A stretch of DNA of 64,000 nt, from assembly GCA_900317845.1 (NCBI GenBank), contig ONII01000005.1, positions 62,001-126,000 on the forward strand, read 5' to 3'. This DNA is from an uncultured Bacteroidales bacterium (GTDB lineage Bacteria > Bacteroidota > Bacteroidia > Bacteroidales > UBA932). Under the pieces are notes generated by a model that was not told where the DNA came from, searched no databases, and saw only the letters and a list, made by a program, of their open reading frames with translations. Numbering within the stretch: position 1 is the stretch's first letter; each line of letters begins with the position of its first letter. A program made the position numbers and the translations under genes. Below are positions 41,465-50,086 of the stretch, piece by piece.

Positions 41465-42718
41465 ATGAAAAAACTGTATCTAATCCTCTGCGCCGGCATC
41501 CTTGCCCTCGCAGCCGTATCCTGCAAAAAGGACGCGCAACCCGTTGAGCCCGCCAAGCCCATGTCCGCCACGGAAATCAAGCAAAAACTGGCCAACACGG
41601 CCGTGGACGCCATCAAGGAAGTGGACCCGGACAACTGGAACGCCTGGGCCCAGACCGGTCTTAAACTTTACAACGGCATCCGCGAGGTGGAAGGGGGCAA
41701 CATGAATGATCTCTCCAAAGACCTGGAGGAAGCCATGACCAGCATCGTGGAAGGAGACACGAAGACCACTACCACCACCCTGATCAAGCTTTCCCTGGTG
41801 AAAGGCGATATCACCGTAGAGGATAACAACTTCAAGTACACCAAGAGCAACAATCCGCTCAATATCACCTATGTGCTCAACGGCAAAACCTACAAGGCCC
41901 AGCTGGAAAGCGAAGGTGACAACGGGGATGGCATCACCGTCTCCACGCGTGAGTACGAGCCCATTGAAGCGGGTAAAACGGAAGTCAAGATTGTGAAAGT
42001 GGCCGTCCCTACCAAGGCTGCCATCCACGTAACCGAAAACGGCAAACTGTTCCTGGATGCCGTCATCTATCCCACCGTGGAAGACAAGAATGGTAACGGC
42101 GAACTGGACGAGAACGATGCCATCAAGGGCAGCGCCACCATCCAGATTCCGGATTACACCCTCACCCTGATCGACCTCCTCATCAGCGATGCAAGCGTCA
42201 AGGCTGCCATCAGCCTCTCCCACTCCGGCAAAGCTGTCCTGGCTATTGATGCCCAGGCATCGATGGACCTGTTCGTAGAGCGTGTGAAATCCTTCGACGA
42301 GGTTACCCTGAACTACATTCCCAAAGACCTGAACGGCAATGTCTCCGTCCTGGGCGGCACCGCTCTCCTCAAGGCCAATGCAAATGTGGAAAAACTGCAG
42401 GAAATCAAGGTCCACTACGAGAGCGAAGACCTTGCCAAGAGCGCAGCGGCTACCATCGCCCAGAACTTGAAGGCAGACCTTTACTTTGACAACAACCCTA
42501 CCATCCAGGCCAGCCTGTGTGTCATGGTTCAGAAGAACGTCAGTCAGGGCTGGGATGTCGTTGCCGGCGTTCACCTGTATGACGGGTCGGCCGATGTTCC
42601 CGCTTCCGAATTCTTCGACCTTAAGGACGAAGTCTGGGAGCCCGTAGTCGGTAAGGCCAATTCCTTCGTGACCAAGATTAAAGAGTACTTCGGCGGCAAG
42701 CAACCGGCCGCACAGTAA
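41465..42718 (+). CDS. Lipoprotein of unknown function
   Basis: 417 residues from the ATG at 41465. Lipobox ALAAVSCKKD (Cys20). The protein is Lys/Asp/Ala-rich and probably mixed helical and beta. Around residues 205-220 DKNGNGELDENDA matches a calcium-binding EF-hand or dockerin-type loop. The second half (about 235-380) has repeating amphipathic patterns suggestive of a lipid- or surface-associated barrel. The family is not recognised. It is monocistronic, with its own promoter and terminator. Confidence 0.6.
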   Translation: MKKLYLILCAGILALAAVSCKKDAQPVEPAKPMSATEIKQKLANTAVDAIKEVDPDNWNAWAQTGLKLYNGIREVEGGNMNDLSKDLEEAMTSIVEGDTKTTTTTLIKLSLVKGDITVEDNNFKYTKSNNPLNITYVLNGKTYKAQLESEGDNGDGITVSTREYEPIEAGKTEVKIVKVAVPTKAAIHVTENGKLFLDAVIYPTVEDKNGNGELDENDAIKGSATIQIPDYTLTLIDLLISDASVKAAISLSHSGKAVLAIDAQASMDLFVERVKSFDEVTLNYIPKDLNGNVSVLGGTALLKANANVEKLQEIKVHYESEDLAKSAAATIAQNLKADLYFDNNPTIQASLCVMVQKNVSQGWDVVAGVHLYDGSADVPASEFFDLKDEVWEPVVGKANSFVTKIKEYFGGKQPAAQ

Positions 42719-42739
42719 TACAACATCATGAATCTTTTA

Positions 42740-42766
42740 CCCGGCCCCGCAAAGGCCGGGTTTTTT
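42740..42766 (+). terminator. Rho-independent terminator
   Basis: CCCGGCC (42740-42746) pairs with GGCCGGG (42754-42760), followed by TTTTTT. Ends the lipoprotein transcript. Confidence 0.85.
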
Positions 42767-42779
42767 CGTGATTTTTTCT

Positions 42780-42787
42780 TACCTTTG
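42780..42787 (+). promoter_or_regulatory. -7 element of lysS
   Basis: TACCTTTG, 26 bases upstream of the lysS ATG and just after the terminator. Confidence 0.6.
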
Positions 42788-42813
42788 TATGTTTTAGTGC
42801 AAATTGAATCATT

Positions 42814-44328
42814 ATGGCATATTATGAACTGAACGAGCAGGAGCTCGGACGCAGAGAATCGCTTGGCAAGCTTCGCGAGCTGGGCATCAACCCCTACCCC
42901 GCACCGCAGTACCCGGTAAACACCACCACCACGGAAATTGCCGCCGGCTTTAAACCGGAGGAAGGCAATTTCCAGGATGTGTGCATCGCCGGCCGCATCA
43001 TGAGCCGCCGCATCATGGGCGCAGCTTCCTTCATGGAACTGCAGGACCATGCCGGCCGTATCCAGGTGTATGTAAAACGGGACGAGATTTGCCCCGGAGA
43101 GGACAAAACCCTGTACAACACCGTTTTCAAGAAACTGCTGGATATTGGCGACTTCGTGGGCATCAAGGGCTTCGCCTTCTTCACCCAGACCGGCCAGCTG
43201 AGCGTCCACGCCAAGGAGCTTACCGTCCTGAGCAAGTCGCTCCGCGTGCTGCCCATCGTCAAGACCGATGCCGACGGCACCGTGCACGACAGCTTCGAGG
43301 ATCCGGAGCTCCGCTATCGGCAGCGCTATGTGGACCTGGTGGTGAACCCTTCCGTGAAGGAGACCTTCGTCAAGCGCACGCTCATCATCAACACCATGCG
43401 CCAGTGCTTCAACGAGGCCGGCTGCCTGGAGGTGGAAACGCCTATCCTTCAGCCCATTCCGGGCGGTGCAACGGCCCGTCCGTTCATCACGCACCACAAC
43501 GCCTTGGACGTGGATATGTACATGCGTATCGCCAATGAGCTGTACCTTAAGCGCCTGATTGTAGGTGGCTTTGCCGGCGTGTACGAATTCGCCAAGAACT
43601 TCCGCAACGAGGGCATGGACAAAACCCACAACCCGGAATTCACCTGCGTAGAGATGTACATTGCCTATAAGGACTACATCTGGATGATGGAATTCACGGA
43701 AAAGATGCTGCAGCGCGTGGCGGAGGCCACCGGCGGCGTGAAAAAACAGATCGGCGGGAACGAAATTTCCTTCGAGGGGCCGTTCCGCCGCCTGCGCATC
43801 CTGGACGCCATCCAGGAGTATGCCGGCGTGGATGTAAAGGGCATGTACGAGGCCCAGCTGCGGGAGGTTTGCAAAAAGCTCAACGTGGAAGTGTCGCCGG
43901 AGATGGGCGTCGGCAAGCTGATCGACGCCATTGTGGGCGAATACGTGGAGAAGAACCTGGTGCAGCCTACCTTCCTGATCGACTACCCCGTGGAGATGAG
44001 CCCGCTCACCAAGCGCTGCCGCTACGACGACACCCTCACCGAGCGCTTCGAGCTCTTCGTGAACGGTAAGGAACTGGCCAACGCCTACTCGGAGCTCAAC
44101 GACCCGGTGGACCAGCTGGAACGCTTCGAGGAGCAGGCCGCCCTCAAGAGCAAGGGGGACGACGAAGCCATGTACATTGACTATGACTTCGTGCGCGCCC
44201 TGGAATACGGCATGCCGCCCACCAGCGGCATCGGCATCGGCATCGACCGCCTTACCATGTTCATGACCGGTGCAGAAAGCATCCAGGATGTGCTGTTCTT
44301 CCCCATGATGAGACCCGAAAAATTTTAA
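42814..44328 (+). CDS. lysS: Lysyl-tRNA synthetase (class II)
   Basis: 504 residues, normal length. An N-terminal OB-fold anticodon domain (about 55-150) is followed by the class II core. Motif 2 is in [20 protein letters not shown] and motif 3 in [15 protein letters not shown]. Charges tRNA-Lys. It is followed after 6 bases by a PspC-domain gene and then a SpoU methyltransferase. Confidence 0.96.
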   Translation: MAYYELNEQELGRRESLGKLRELGINPYPAPQYPVNTTTTEIAAGFKPEEGNFQDVCIAGRIMSRRIMGAASFMELQDHAGRIQVYVKRDEICPGEDKTLYNTVFKKLLDIGDFVGIKGFAFFTQTGQLSVHAKELTVLSKSLRVLPIVKTDADGTVHDSFEDPELRYRQRYVDLVVNPSVKETFVKRTLIINTMRQCFNEAGCLEVETPILQPIPGGATARPFITHHNALDVDMYMRIANELYLKRLIVGGFAGVYEFAKNFRNEGMDKTHNPEFTCVEMYIAYKDYIWMMEFTEKMLQRVAEATGGVKKQIGGNEISFEGPFRRLRILDAIQEYAGVDVKGMYEAQLREVCKKLNVEVSPEMGVGKLIDAIVGEYVEKNLVQPTFLIDYPVEMSPLTKRCRYDDTLTERFELFVNGKELANAYSELNDPVDQLERFEEQAALKSKGDDEAMYIDYDFVRALEYGMPPTSGIGIGIDRLTMFMTGAESIQDVLFFPMMRPEKF

Positions 44329-44334
44329 CAAGCT

Positions 44335-44529
44335 ATGGCAAAAGTATTTACCTTAGACAAGCAGAATAAAAAGATTGCCGGTGTGTGCGCCGGCCTGGCC
44401 AATTATTTTGACATTGACGTCACGCTGGTGCGCGTCCTGTTCCTGGTTGCCCTCATCGTGGGTTGCTCCCTGGGCTTCTGGGCATACATTATCCTGTGGG
44501 CCGTGGCCCCCGACCCGAGCCGTTCCTAA
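44335..44529 (+). CDS. PspC-domain small membrane protein
   Basis: 64 residues, the whole protein being one PspC domain: VFTLDKQNKKIAGVCAGLAN and a membrane helix (about 29-55, VLFLVALIVGCSLGFWAYIIL). PspC domains in other bacteria take part in envelope-stress signalling; stand-alone copies have no firm role. It lies between lysS and the methyltransferase in one probable transcript. Confidence 0.85.
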   Translation: MAKVFTLDKQNKKIAGVCAGLANYFDIDVTLVRVLFLVALIVGCSLGFWAYIILWAVAPDPSRS

Positions 44530-44538
44530 CAGGGAATA

Positions 44539-45429
44539 ATGCGGGTAGAGACCATCACATCGGCCCAAAATCCGAAGATTAAAAATCTGCTCCTGCTGCA
44601 GGAAAAATCCAAAGCGCGGCGGGAGCAGGGACTTTTTGTGGTGGAAGGCGTGCGGGAGCTCTCGCACTGCCTGGAGGCCGGTTACACCCTGCGCACGCTG
44701 TTCGTTTGCCCGGAGATCACAGGGACATCGGCCCTTGATTTTGGGGGCTCTGCAGAAAATTATTTTTTGTGCAGTAGCTCAAAAAACCAATTTTCTGCAG
44801 AGCAGCATCTGCCTCCGGCCGAACTTTCTGTCATTTCGAGCGAAGCCGAGAAATCTTTAGTCGTGGAGCTTCCGGAGCAGCTTTACCGGAAGGTGGCTTA
44901 CCGGGAAAGCACAGAGGGCATTCTCGCAGAGGTGGAGTATAAAACGCTCGGACTCAAGGATTTGCAGCTTCCGGAGAATCCGCTTATCATGGTGCTGGAG
45001 AGCGTGGAGAAGCCCGGTAACCTGGGCGCAGTGCTCAGAAGCGCCGACGCCGCCAAGGCAGACGCCGTCCTTATCTGCGACCCGCTCACGGACTTGTACA
45101 ACCCCAACCTCATCCGGGCTTCCATCGGCGCGGTATTCACCGTTCCCACCGTGGCGGTATCGTCAGAGGAAGCCATCGCCTTCCTGCAAGCGCGTGATAT
45201 TCAGATTCTTACCGCCCAGCTGCAGGATTCTTCACTGTACTACGATGTGGACATGAAGCGCGGCACGGCGCTGGTGATGGGTACGGAATCCACCGGCCTC
45301 ACTCCCCTGTGGCGCAAGGCGGCAACCTCCCACATCCGCATCCCCATGCTGGGCCGCCTGGACAGCCTCAACGTCTCCGTGAGCGCCGCCATCCTCCTGT
45401 TCGAAGCCGTTCGCCAACGGCAGGGGTAG
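44539..45429 (+). CDS. SpoU/TrmH-family rRNA 2'-O-methyltransferase with repeat-derived insertion
   Basis: 296 residues. The N-terminal substrate-binding domain (1-65) starts ITSAQNPKIKNLLLLQEKSK. The SPOUT domain has EKPGNLGAVLRSADA, LVMGTESTGL and RIPMLGRLDSLNVSVS. Both are intact. Between them residues about 69-107 are not family-like. They are the translation of a 57-base hairpin (44747-44803) and a dispersed repeat (44829-44856, VISSEAEKS). The reading frame is kept through both. The enzyme methylates a ribose in rRNA or tRNA using SAM. The insertion lies in a domain linker, where it may be tolerated. Confidence 0.85.
   Translation: MRVETITSAQNPKIKNLLLLQEKSKARREQGLFVVEGVRELSHCLEAGYTLRTLFVCPEITGTSALDFGGSAENYFLCSSSKNQFSAEQHLPPAELSVISSEAEKSLVVELPEQLYRKVAYRESTEGILAEVEYKTLGLKDLQLPENPLIMVLESVEKPGNLGAVLRSADAAKADAVLICDPLTDLYNPNLIRASIGAVFTVPTVAVSSEEAIAFLQARDIQILTAQLQDSSLYYDVDMKRGTALVMGTESTGLTPLWRKAATSHIRIPMLGRLDSLNVSVSAAILLFEAVRQRQG
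44747..44803 (+). repeat. Hairpin insertion inside the methyltransferase gene
   Basis: A perfect 15-bp inverted repeat (GCTCTGCAGAAAATT at 44747-44761, complement at 44789-44803) encloses 27 bases. Within these TTTTTTG and CAAAAAA pair again. The total is 57 bases, a multiple of three. Confidence 0.8.
44829..44856 (+). repeat. Dispersed short repeat inside the methyltransferase gene (copy 5)
   Basis: TGTCATTTCGAGCGAAG followed by CCGAGAAATCT, the same family as copies 1-4, translated in frame as VISSEAEKS. Confidence 0.78.
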
Positions 45430-45457
45430 CGCCATTTCAGGCCAGCACAAGCCGCCC

Positions 45458-45560
45458 GTGGAGCGAAGTGCTTGATTCATAGCAATTTACGTAAGATGAC
45501 TTACCCGGTTCGGGATAAGTCATTTTACATAACGTGCCGATAATCAGCGGTTTATCTCCA
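45458..45560 (-). repeat. REP/REPIN-like element, copy A (3' flank of RAYT)
   Basis: From GTGGAGCGAAGTGCTTG to TTATCTCCAT. The centre has AAGATGACTTACCC and GGATAAGTCATTTTAC as imperfect inverted arms. It shares ends and core with 46585-46692 and 50784-50887. Confidence 0.85.
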
Positions 45561-45565
45561 TGCGG

Positions 45566-46495
45566 CTACTCGGGGATAGAGAGGGGCAGGTGCAGAAAGG
45601 CTGCGATTTGCTTGGACATAGCTGTTGTTTGTCGCCGAAGCAACTGGAAAAGTTCCGTTTTCTTCGGCGTGGGCAGGGAGAGAATTTCATGAAGGTCTGT
45701 GAATTGGCCCGTTTGTCGGATTGCTCTGCGCATGGTGGCATATACGGCATCGGACTTGCCGACAAAGACCTCGTTCAAGTCATACTCGCTTCCCGTATTT
45801 GCATGAGCCGCAATGAGTTCCTCTTCGTAGGAGCCAAAAAACCGAATTGCTTCCTTATGGCCAATGACCGAGTAAGTTGTGATGATATAATCGGTGAGTT
45901 GATTGCGTTCCCGGTCGTCGGGAAGGGAATCAAAAAGACGCCGGAGCAGGTTGTAATTCATGGGAAGTCCGCCTTTGTGTTGTGCCTGAACGGTTTTCAG
46001 GGCACGTCGAAGGGGCATGGATGCTTCTCTGAGAATAATCTTGTCAGAAAAAGGGTGGTCACTGTTGCCATAGGCCAGAAAGTTCCATTGATAGTCCTCG
46101 GCCTTTTGCACAAGTTGCCGCTCCTGCGGGTTGTTGTCCAGGTAGAGCAGAATGGTCCGGGCTTTTTTTGCTCCCACTTTAGGGACGCTTTGGAAAGGAT
46201 GTTCAAACAAAGGGCCTTTGAGTCCCCATCGTTTGTTATACATATTGGCAAAACGGCTGGCATAGTCATGGCAGAATGCCGACAATTCCCCCGATGCCAG
46301 TTCAACCGTTGCATGGTGTATGTGATCTGGCATTTGGACCAGTTTGAGCACCTTAACCTTGTGTTTGGATGCGCAGATGCAGAATGTGGTAAAGAATACC
46401 AAATGATCACTGACTGAATAAAAAAGAACGCCCCGGTCCTCCAGCCTTTGGTAGCAGTGATTGATGATGTCTTTGTAAACTTTTCTTTTTTTCAT
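45566..46495 (-). CDS. REP-associated tyrosine transposase (RAYT, Y1/HUH type)
   Basis: 309 residues from the ATG at 46495; ATG at 46525 is an alternative. The HUH motif is QMPDHIHHAT (His58, His60). RAYT-type context follows in NKRWGLKGPLFEHPFQS and ILLYLDNNPQ, where Tyr118 is the candidate nucleophile. The C-terminal ~140 residues look helical, with a possible helix-turn-helix around HKEAIRFFGSYEEEL. RAYTs are single-copy IS200/IS605 relatives that bind REP hairpins. Here REP-like elements lie directly on both sides. It may mobilise or maintain these repeats without moving itself. Confidence 0.87.
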   Translation of the reverse strand: MKKRKVYKDIINHCYQRLEDRGVLFYSVSDHLVFFTTFCICASKHKVKVLKLVQMPDHIHHATVELASGELSAFCHDYASRFANMYNKRWGLKGPLFEHPFQSVPKVGAKKARTILLYLDNNPQERQLVQKAEDYQWNFLAYGNSDHPFSDKIILREASMPLRRALKTVQAQHKGGLPMNYNLLRRLFDSLPDDRERNQLTDYIITTYSVIGHKEAIRFFGSYEEELIAAHANTGSEYDLNEVFVGKSDAVYATMRRAIRQTGQFTDLHEILSLPTPKKTELFQLLRRQTTAMSKQIAAFLHLPLSIPE

Positions 46496-46584
46496 ACAGA
46501 CAGTGCATAGAGAGAGTTTAAACATTCTCCCATCTCTGTCTGCTGGGTTCAAAGGTCGGTAAAAATTTTGATTTCTCCAAATGC

Positions 46585-46692
46585 GTGGGGCGAAGTGCTT
46601 GATTCATAGCAGGTTACACAAAAAGACTTACTCCGAACCGGATAAGTCATTTTACATAAGATGATGATAATCAGCAAGTTATCTCCACACGG
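46585..46692 (-). repeat. REP/REPIN-like element, copy B (5' flank of RAYT)
   Basis: Starts GTGGGGCGAAGTGCTTG and ends TTATCTCCACACGG, same orientation as copy A. The central arms AAGACTTACTCC and GGATAAGTCATTTT are partly diverged. It includes the region upstream of the RAYT gene. Confidence 0.82.
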
Positions 46693-46752
46693 ACTGGAGA
46701 AGTGCGGGACTTGCGCCAAGGGCGGCGGGGTGCAAGTCACGCCCCCGGATCG

Positions 46753-47226
46753 CTATTTCACCAGATTGATGGCGCCGAAGACGCCCAGGGAGGCGGCGAG
46801 CATGATGGCGCCGGCCAGCAGTACGCCAAGCAGGACAAACAGGACGCTTTTCTTGAAATCCATGTTCAGGATGCTGGCGGCGAGGGTGCCCGTCCAGGCG
46901 CCTGTGCCGGGAATAGGAATGCCCACAAACAGCAGCAGGGCCCAGTAGAGCCCGCGGCCCGCCTTGGCTTCCAGCTTGCGGCCGCCCTTTTCCCCTTTTT
47001 CCAGACACCAGGTGAAAAAGCCGCCGATCACCTTTTTGTTCTTGCCCCATTCCAGAACCCGGCGGGCAAAGAGGAAAATAAACGGCACCGGCAGCATATT
47101 GCCCACCACCGAAATGATGATGGACGGGACAATAGGAAGGCCCAGGCCCACGGCCACCGGGATGGCGCCCCGAAGCTCGATGAGCGGCACCATGGAAATG
47201 AGGAATATCCAGAGGTATTTTTTCAT
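46753..47226 (-). CDS. Small multidrug export family membrane protein (COG2426-like)
   Basis: 157 residues with about four to five membrane helices. The sequence begins MKKYLWIFLISMVPLIELRG and contains GNMLPVPFIFLFARRVLEW and GIPIPGTGAWTGTLAA, the conserved blocks of the family. The name is historical; transport function is unproven. It lies 6 bases downstream of the PfkB kinase gene and is probably co-transcribed with it. Confidence 0.82.
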   Translation of the reverse strand: MKKYLWIFLISMVPLIELRGAIPVAVGLGLPIVPSIIISVVGNMLPVPFIFLFARRVLEWGKNKKVIGGFFTWCLEKGEKGGRKLEAKAGRGLYWALLLFVGIPIPGTGAWTGTLAASILNMDFKKSVLFVLLGVLLAGAIMLAASLGVFGAINLVK

Positions 47227-47232
47227 GGAAAA

Positions 47233-48231
47233 TCAGGCAGATTGGTTGGCGGCGATAAGGGCACGGATTTCCTCTTTGGCGTCCCGCCAGCGGGGAATGT
47301 CTATTTTGGTGCCGATTACCTCTACCACCTTGGCGGCAATGATGGAGCCAATCTCTCCGCACACGCGCAATGGCATGCCCAGTGAATGGGCGTAGAGAAA
47401 ACCGGCCGCATAGGTGTCTCCGGCACCGGTAGCGTCTATCGGCGTAGCGGGCCAGGGCTCAATGAAATGGTATTCCTCCCCGGACTTGACCATCGACCCG
47501 GCTTTACCTACCTTTACTACGGCAATGTCGCACACGTTTGCGAGCTCGTCAATGGCTGCACGCGGGTCCTTTTTGGTAAAAGCTTTGGCTTCTGACTCAT
47601 TGGCAAAGACAATGTCCACGTAGTTCTCTACCAGGTTGTGGAAGAAGGCGTCGTTGGATTCCACTACATTATAGGAGGCCATGTCGATGGAAATGGTGCA
47701 CCCGGCCTGCTTGGCCAGCCGGGCCGCCTTGGAGATAAGTTCCTGGTTCTGCACCAGATAGCCTTCGATGTGGAAATAGTCGTAGCCTTGGAACTGCTCC
47801 AGCGAAAGGTCCTCCGGTCCCAGTTCCAGCGTGGCGCCCATGTAGTCTGCAAAGGTGCGTTCCGCGTTGGCCCCCGTGATGAACACCATGCATCGGCCGC
47901 TGGACTTTTGGCTGTAGAGCATCTGGGCACGCACGCCGTATTGCTCCATGGTGCTCTTGAACAGGTTACCTAAATCGTCATTGCCGATTTTTCCGAGGAA
48001 GCCGGAAGGCATCCCGAAGATGGCCGTGCAGGTGATGGTGTTGGCCGCCGACCCGCCGGGAACGTATTTGACGCCATAGTCTTTGAGGGCGTCCCAGATG
48101 CGGTCGCCGGTTTCCATGTCCACGTGCTGCATGCTGCCCAGCGGAAGATGGTACTTTTTCAGGAGGCTGTCGTCCGGAAGGACGGCCAGGATGTCTGTAA
48201 GGGCATTGCCAATGCCAAGGATGGATTTCAT
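47233..48231 (-). CDS. PfkB-family carbohydrate/adenosine-type kinase
   Basis: 332 residues from the ATG at 48231. A ribokinase-like fold with the N-terminal GIGNALTDILA and PGGSAANT, and the C-terminal PfkB signature DATGAGDTYAAGFLYAH holding the catalytic Asp. The lid and sequence length fit the adenosine-kinase-like or ribokinase-like branch found in Bacteroidetes. The sugar or nucleoside substrate is not certain. Confidence 0.85.
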   Translation of the reverse strand: MKSILGIGNALTDILAVLPDDSLLKKYHLPLGSMQHVDMETGDRIWDALKDYGVKYVPGGSAANTITCTAIFGMPSGFLGKIGNDDLGNLFKSTMEQYGVRAQMLYSQKSSGRCMVFITGANAERTFADYMGATLELGPEDLSLEQFQGYDYFHIEGYLVQNQELISKAARLAKQAGCTISIDMASYNVVESNDAFFHNLVENYVDIVFANESEAKAFTKKDPRAAIDELANVCDIAVVKVGKAGSMVKSGEEYHFIEPWPATPIDATGAGDTYAAGFLYAHSLGMPLRVCGEIGSIIAAKVVEVIGTKIDIPRWRDAKEEIRALIAANQSA

Positions 48232-48270
48232 ATTCGTCACAGTTACTTACAAAATTAGTCATTTTTTCCG

Positions 48271-48278
48271 TATCTTTG
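48271..48278 (+). promoter_or_regulatory. -7 element of the flippase-like gene
   Basis: TATCTTTG ends 1 base before an ATG at 48280 and 7 bases before the ATG at 48286. The first is too close to be transcribed, which favours 48286 as the start. Confidence 0.65.
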
Positions 48279-48285
48279 CATGCTC

Positions 48286-49293
48286 ATGGATAAGAAAACG
48301 AAAAATATCCTGCGTTCCCTCTTCTGGGTTGCCGTGGCGGTGGTGCTGGTGTACTTCTGTCTGCGCAGCGTGGACTGGGAGCAGTTTATGCTGGCCATGG
48401 AGCAGTGCAGGTGGGAATACGTCATTCTGTCCATGCTCCTGGGGGCGCTGGTGTTCTATGTGCGCGGCAACCGCTGGCGCATGCTCCTGTTGCCCTTCGA
48501 CCCTTCCACTTCCCGCATCACCACGTTCAACGCCTATAACATTTGCATGGCGGTGAACCTGGCCATTCCGCGTGCCGGAGAGGTGGCCAGACTGGGCTAT
48601 GTAGTGGGACATTCGGCCCTGGACAAGGATGGACGGCGGCTGCTTACACTGGACAAAGCGCTGGGAACCCTCCTGATTGAGCGCGTGTGGGACGGCCTGG
48701 TTACCCTGGGCATGGCCGCCGCGCTGGTGGTGCTCATGTGGGAAACATTCGGCGCCTATCTTGTGGAGAGCATGGCCGGTCTGGGCAGCAGCAACGCCCT
48801 CTGGTGGGCGCTGGGCGGCGTAATCGTGTTTATCGGCGCATTCCTCTGGCTCTGCTACTCCTTCCGTGAAAAGGGTGGCCTATGGGGAAAAGTCTGGGGA
48901 TTCATTGCGGGTATCGGCAGCGGCCTCAGCTCGTTCATGCATATGAAGCGCGTATGGCTGTTTTTTGTGTACACAGCCCTTATCTGGCTCATTTACTGGC
49001 TCATGAGCGCCTGCATCGTATGGGCGCTGCAGGATATCGAGGCCTTTTCCCACCTTACCCTGGCCGATGCCTTCTTCCTGATGATTGCCGGCAGTATCAG
49101 TTCTGTGGTGCCGGTGCCGGGCGGCTTCGGGGCCTATCACGGCCTGGTGTGCGGGGCCATGCTCAGCATCTGGAACATACCCGTGGGTACGGGAATGATT
49201 TTCGCCACGCTCAACCATGAGTCGCAGGTGCTTACGCAGGCGCTCTGCGGCCTGGCTTCCTATATCCACGAATCCTTCATCCGCCGCAAATGA
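48286..49293 (+). CDS. Lysylphosphatidylglycerol synthase TM-domain-like (UPF0104) membrane protein
   Basis: 335 residues with eight or nine membrane helices. Family blocks are MLLGALVFYVRGNRWRMLLL, NIPRAGE-like in AVNLAIPRAGEVARLGYVVG, and SSVVPVPGGFGAYHGLV. Proteins with only this domain lack the aminoacyl-transferase part of MprF and are thought to flip or transport lipids or isoprenoid-linked sugars. The gene is coupled to aroE by an ATGA overlap. Confidence 0.82.
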   Translation: MDKKTKNILRSLFWVAVAVVLVYFCLRSVDWEQFMLAMEQCRWEYVILSMLLGALVFYVRGNRWRMLLLPFDPSTSRITTFNAYNICMAVNLAIPRAGEVARLGYVVGHSALDKDGRRLLTLDKALGTLLIERVWDGLVTLGMAAALVVLMWETFGAYLVESMAGLGSSNALWWALGGVIVFIGAFLWLCYSFREKGGLWGKVWGFIAGIGSGLSSFMHMKRVWLFFVYTALIWLIYWLMSACIVWALQDIEAFSHLTLADAFFLMIAGSISSVVPVPGGFGAYHGLVCGAMLSIWNIPVGTGMIFATLNHESQVLTQALCGLASYIHESFIRRK

Positions 49294-50006
49294 AAAAATT
49301 CGCCCTTATCGGCCATCCGGTGGCCGGTTCCCTGAGTCCCGTTCTTATAAAGGCCGCCTATCAGGGCCGATACACTTATGACCTGGTGGACCGCGAGCAC
49401 TTCGAAGAGGCCTGGGACGTATTTGTGCATGAGTACGATGGCATCAATGTCACGGCGCCGTTCAAGCAGGACGCCTTTGCCAAGGTAGACTTTCTGGACC
49501 CGCAGGCGCAGGCTACCGGCGCGGTGAATCTGGTGATTCCGCGTAGCGGCGGGTATGCCGGCTACAACACCGACGTAGATGGCGTGCTGGTGGCGCTACG
49601 GGAAACGGGGCTTTCTTTTGCCGATGCCCTTGTGGTGGGGAACGGCGGGGCGGCACGGGCGGCGGTGTATGCGGCGCGTGCGCTGGGATGCACGGTAACG
49701 GTGTGCGGCCGCTCCGTGGAAAAGGCTGCGGCACTCCGATGCCCGGCCGTGTCGCTTGAAGACGCTTCCCGCCTGCATCCGGACCTTATCATTTATACCC
49801 TCCCCGGGCGGGCGCCGGTGCCGCAGGGCTTGCCGTTTTCCGGAGCTGTCGTGCTGGAGGCGGAGTATCGGATTCCGCAGCTGTCGGCCGGGGATTGCCG
49901 CCTGTACGTGAGCGGACGGCGCTGGATGCTGGGCCAGGCTGTGGCAGGGTATCGGCTCTTCACCGGAGAGGAGCCCGATGTACAGGAAATGTTGCGGGCC
50001 CTGTAA
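49290..50006 (+). CDS. aroE: Shikimate 5-dehydrogenase
   Basis: 238 residues, slightly short for AroE. The substrate site is seen in GHPVAGSLSP and NVTAPFKQDA (catalytic Lys), then GYNTDVDG. The NADP-binding loop is VVGNGGAARAAV. It reduces 3-dehydroshikimate. The C-terminal region ends MLGQAVAGYRLFTG, containing the conserved Gln. It supplies aroK's substrate although the two genes are far apart. Confidence 0.88.
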   Translation: MKKFALIGHPVAGSLSPVLIKAAYQGRYTYDLVDREHFEEAWDVFVHEYDGINVTAPFKQDAFAKVDFLDPQAQATGAVNLVIPRSGGYAGYNTDVDGVLVALRETGLSFADALVVGNGGAARAAVYAARALGCTVTVCGRSVEKAAALRCPAVSLEDASRLHPDLIIYTLPGRAPVPQGLPFSGAVVLEAEYRIPQLSAGDCRLYVSGRRWMLGQAVAGYRLFTGEEPDVQEMLRAL

Positions 50007-50086
50007 CAAATCCCAAAAATATTTTGTAACTTGCAGGTGCGTAGTGGAGCAGGATGCCCGCGCGTAACCTTTTAATTTATTGTATT

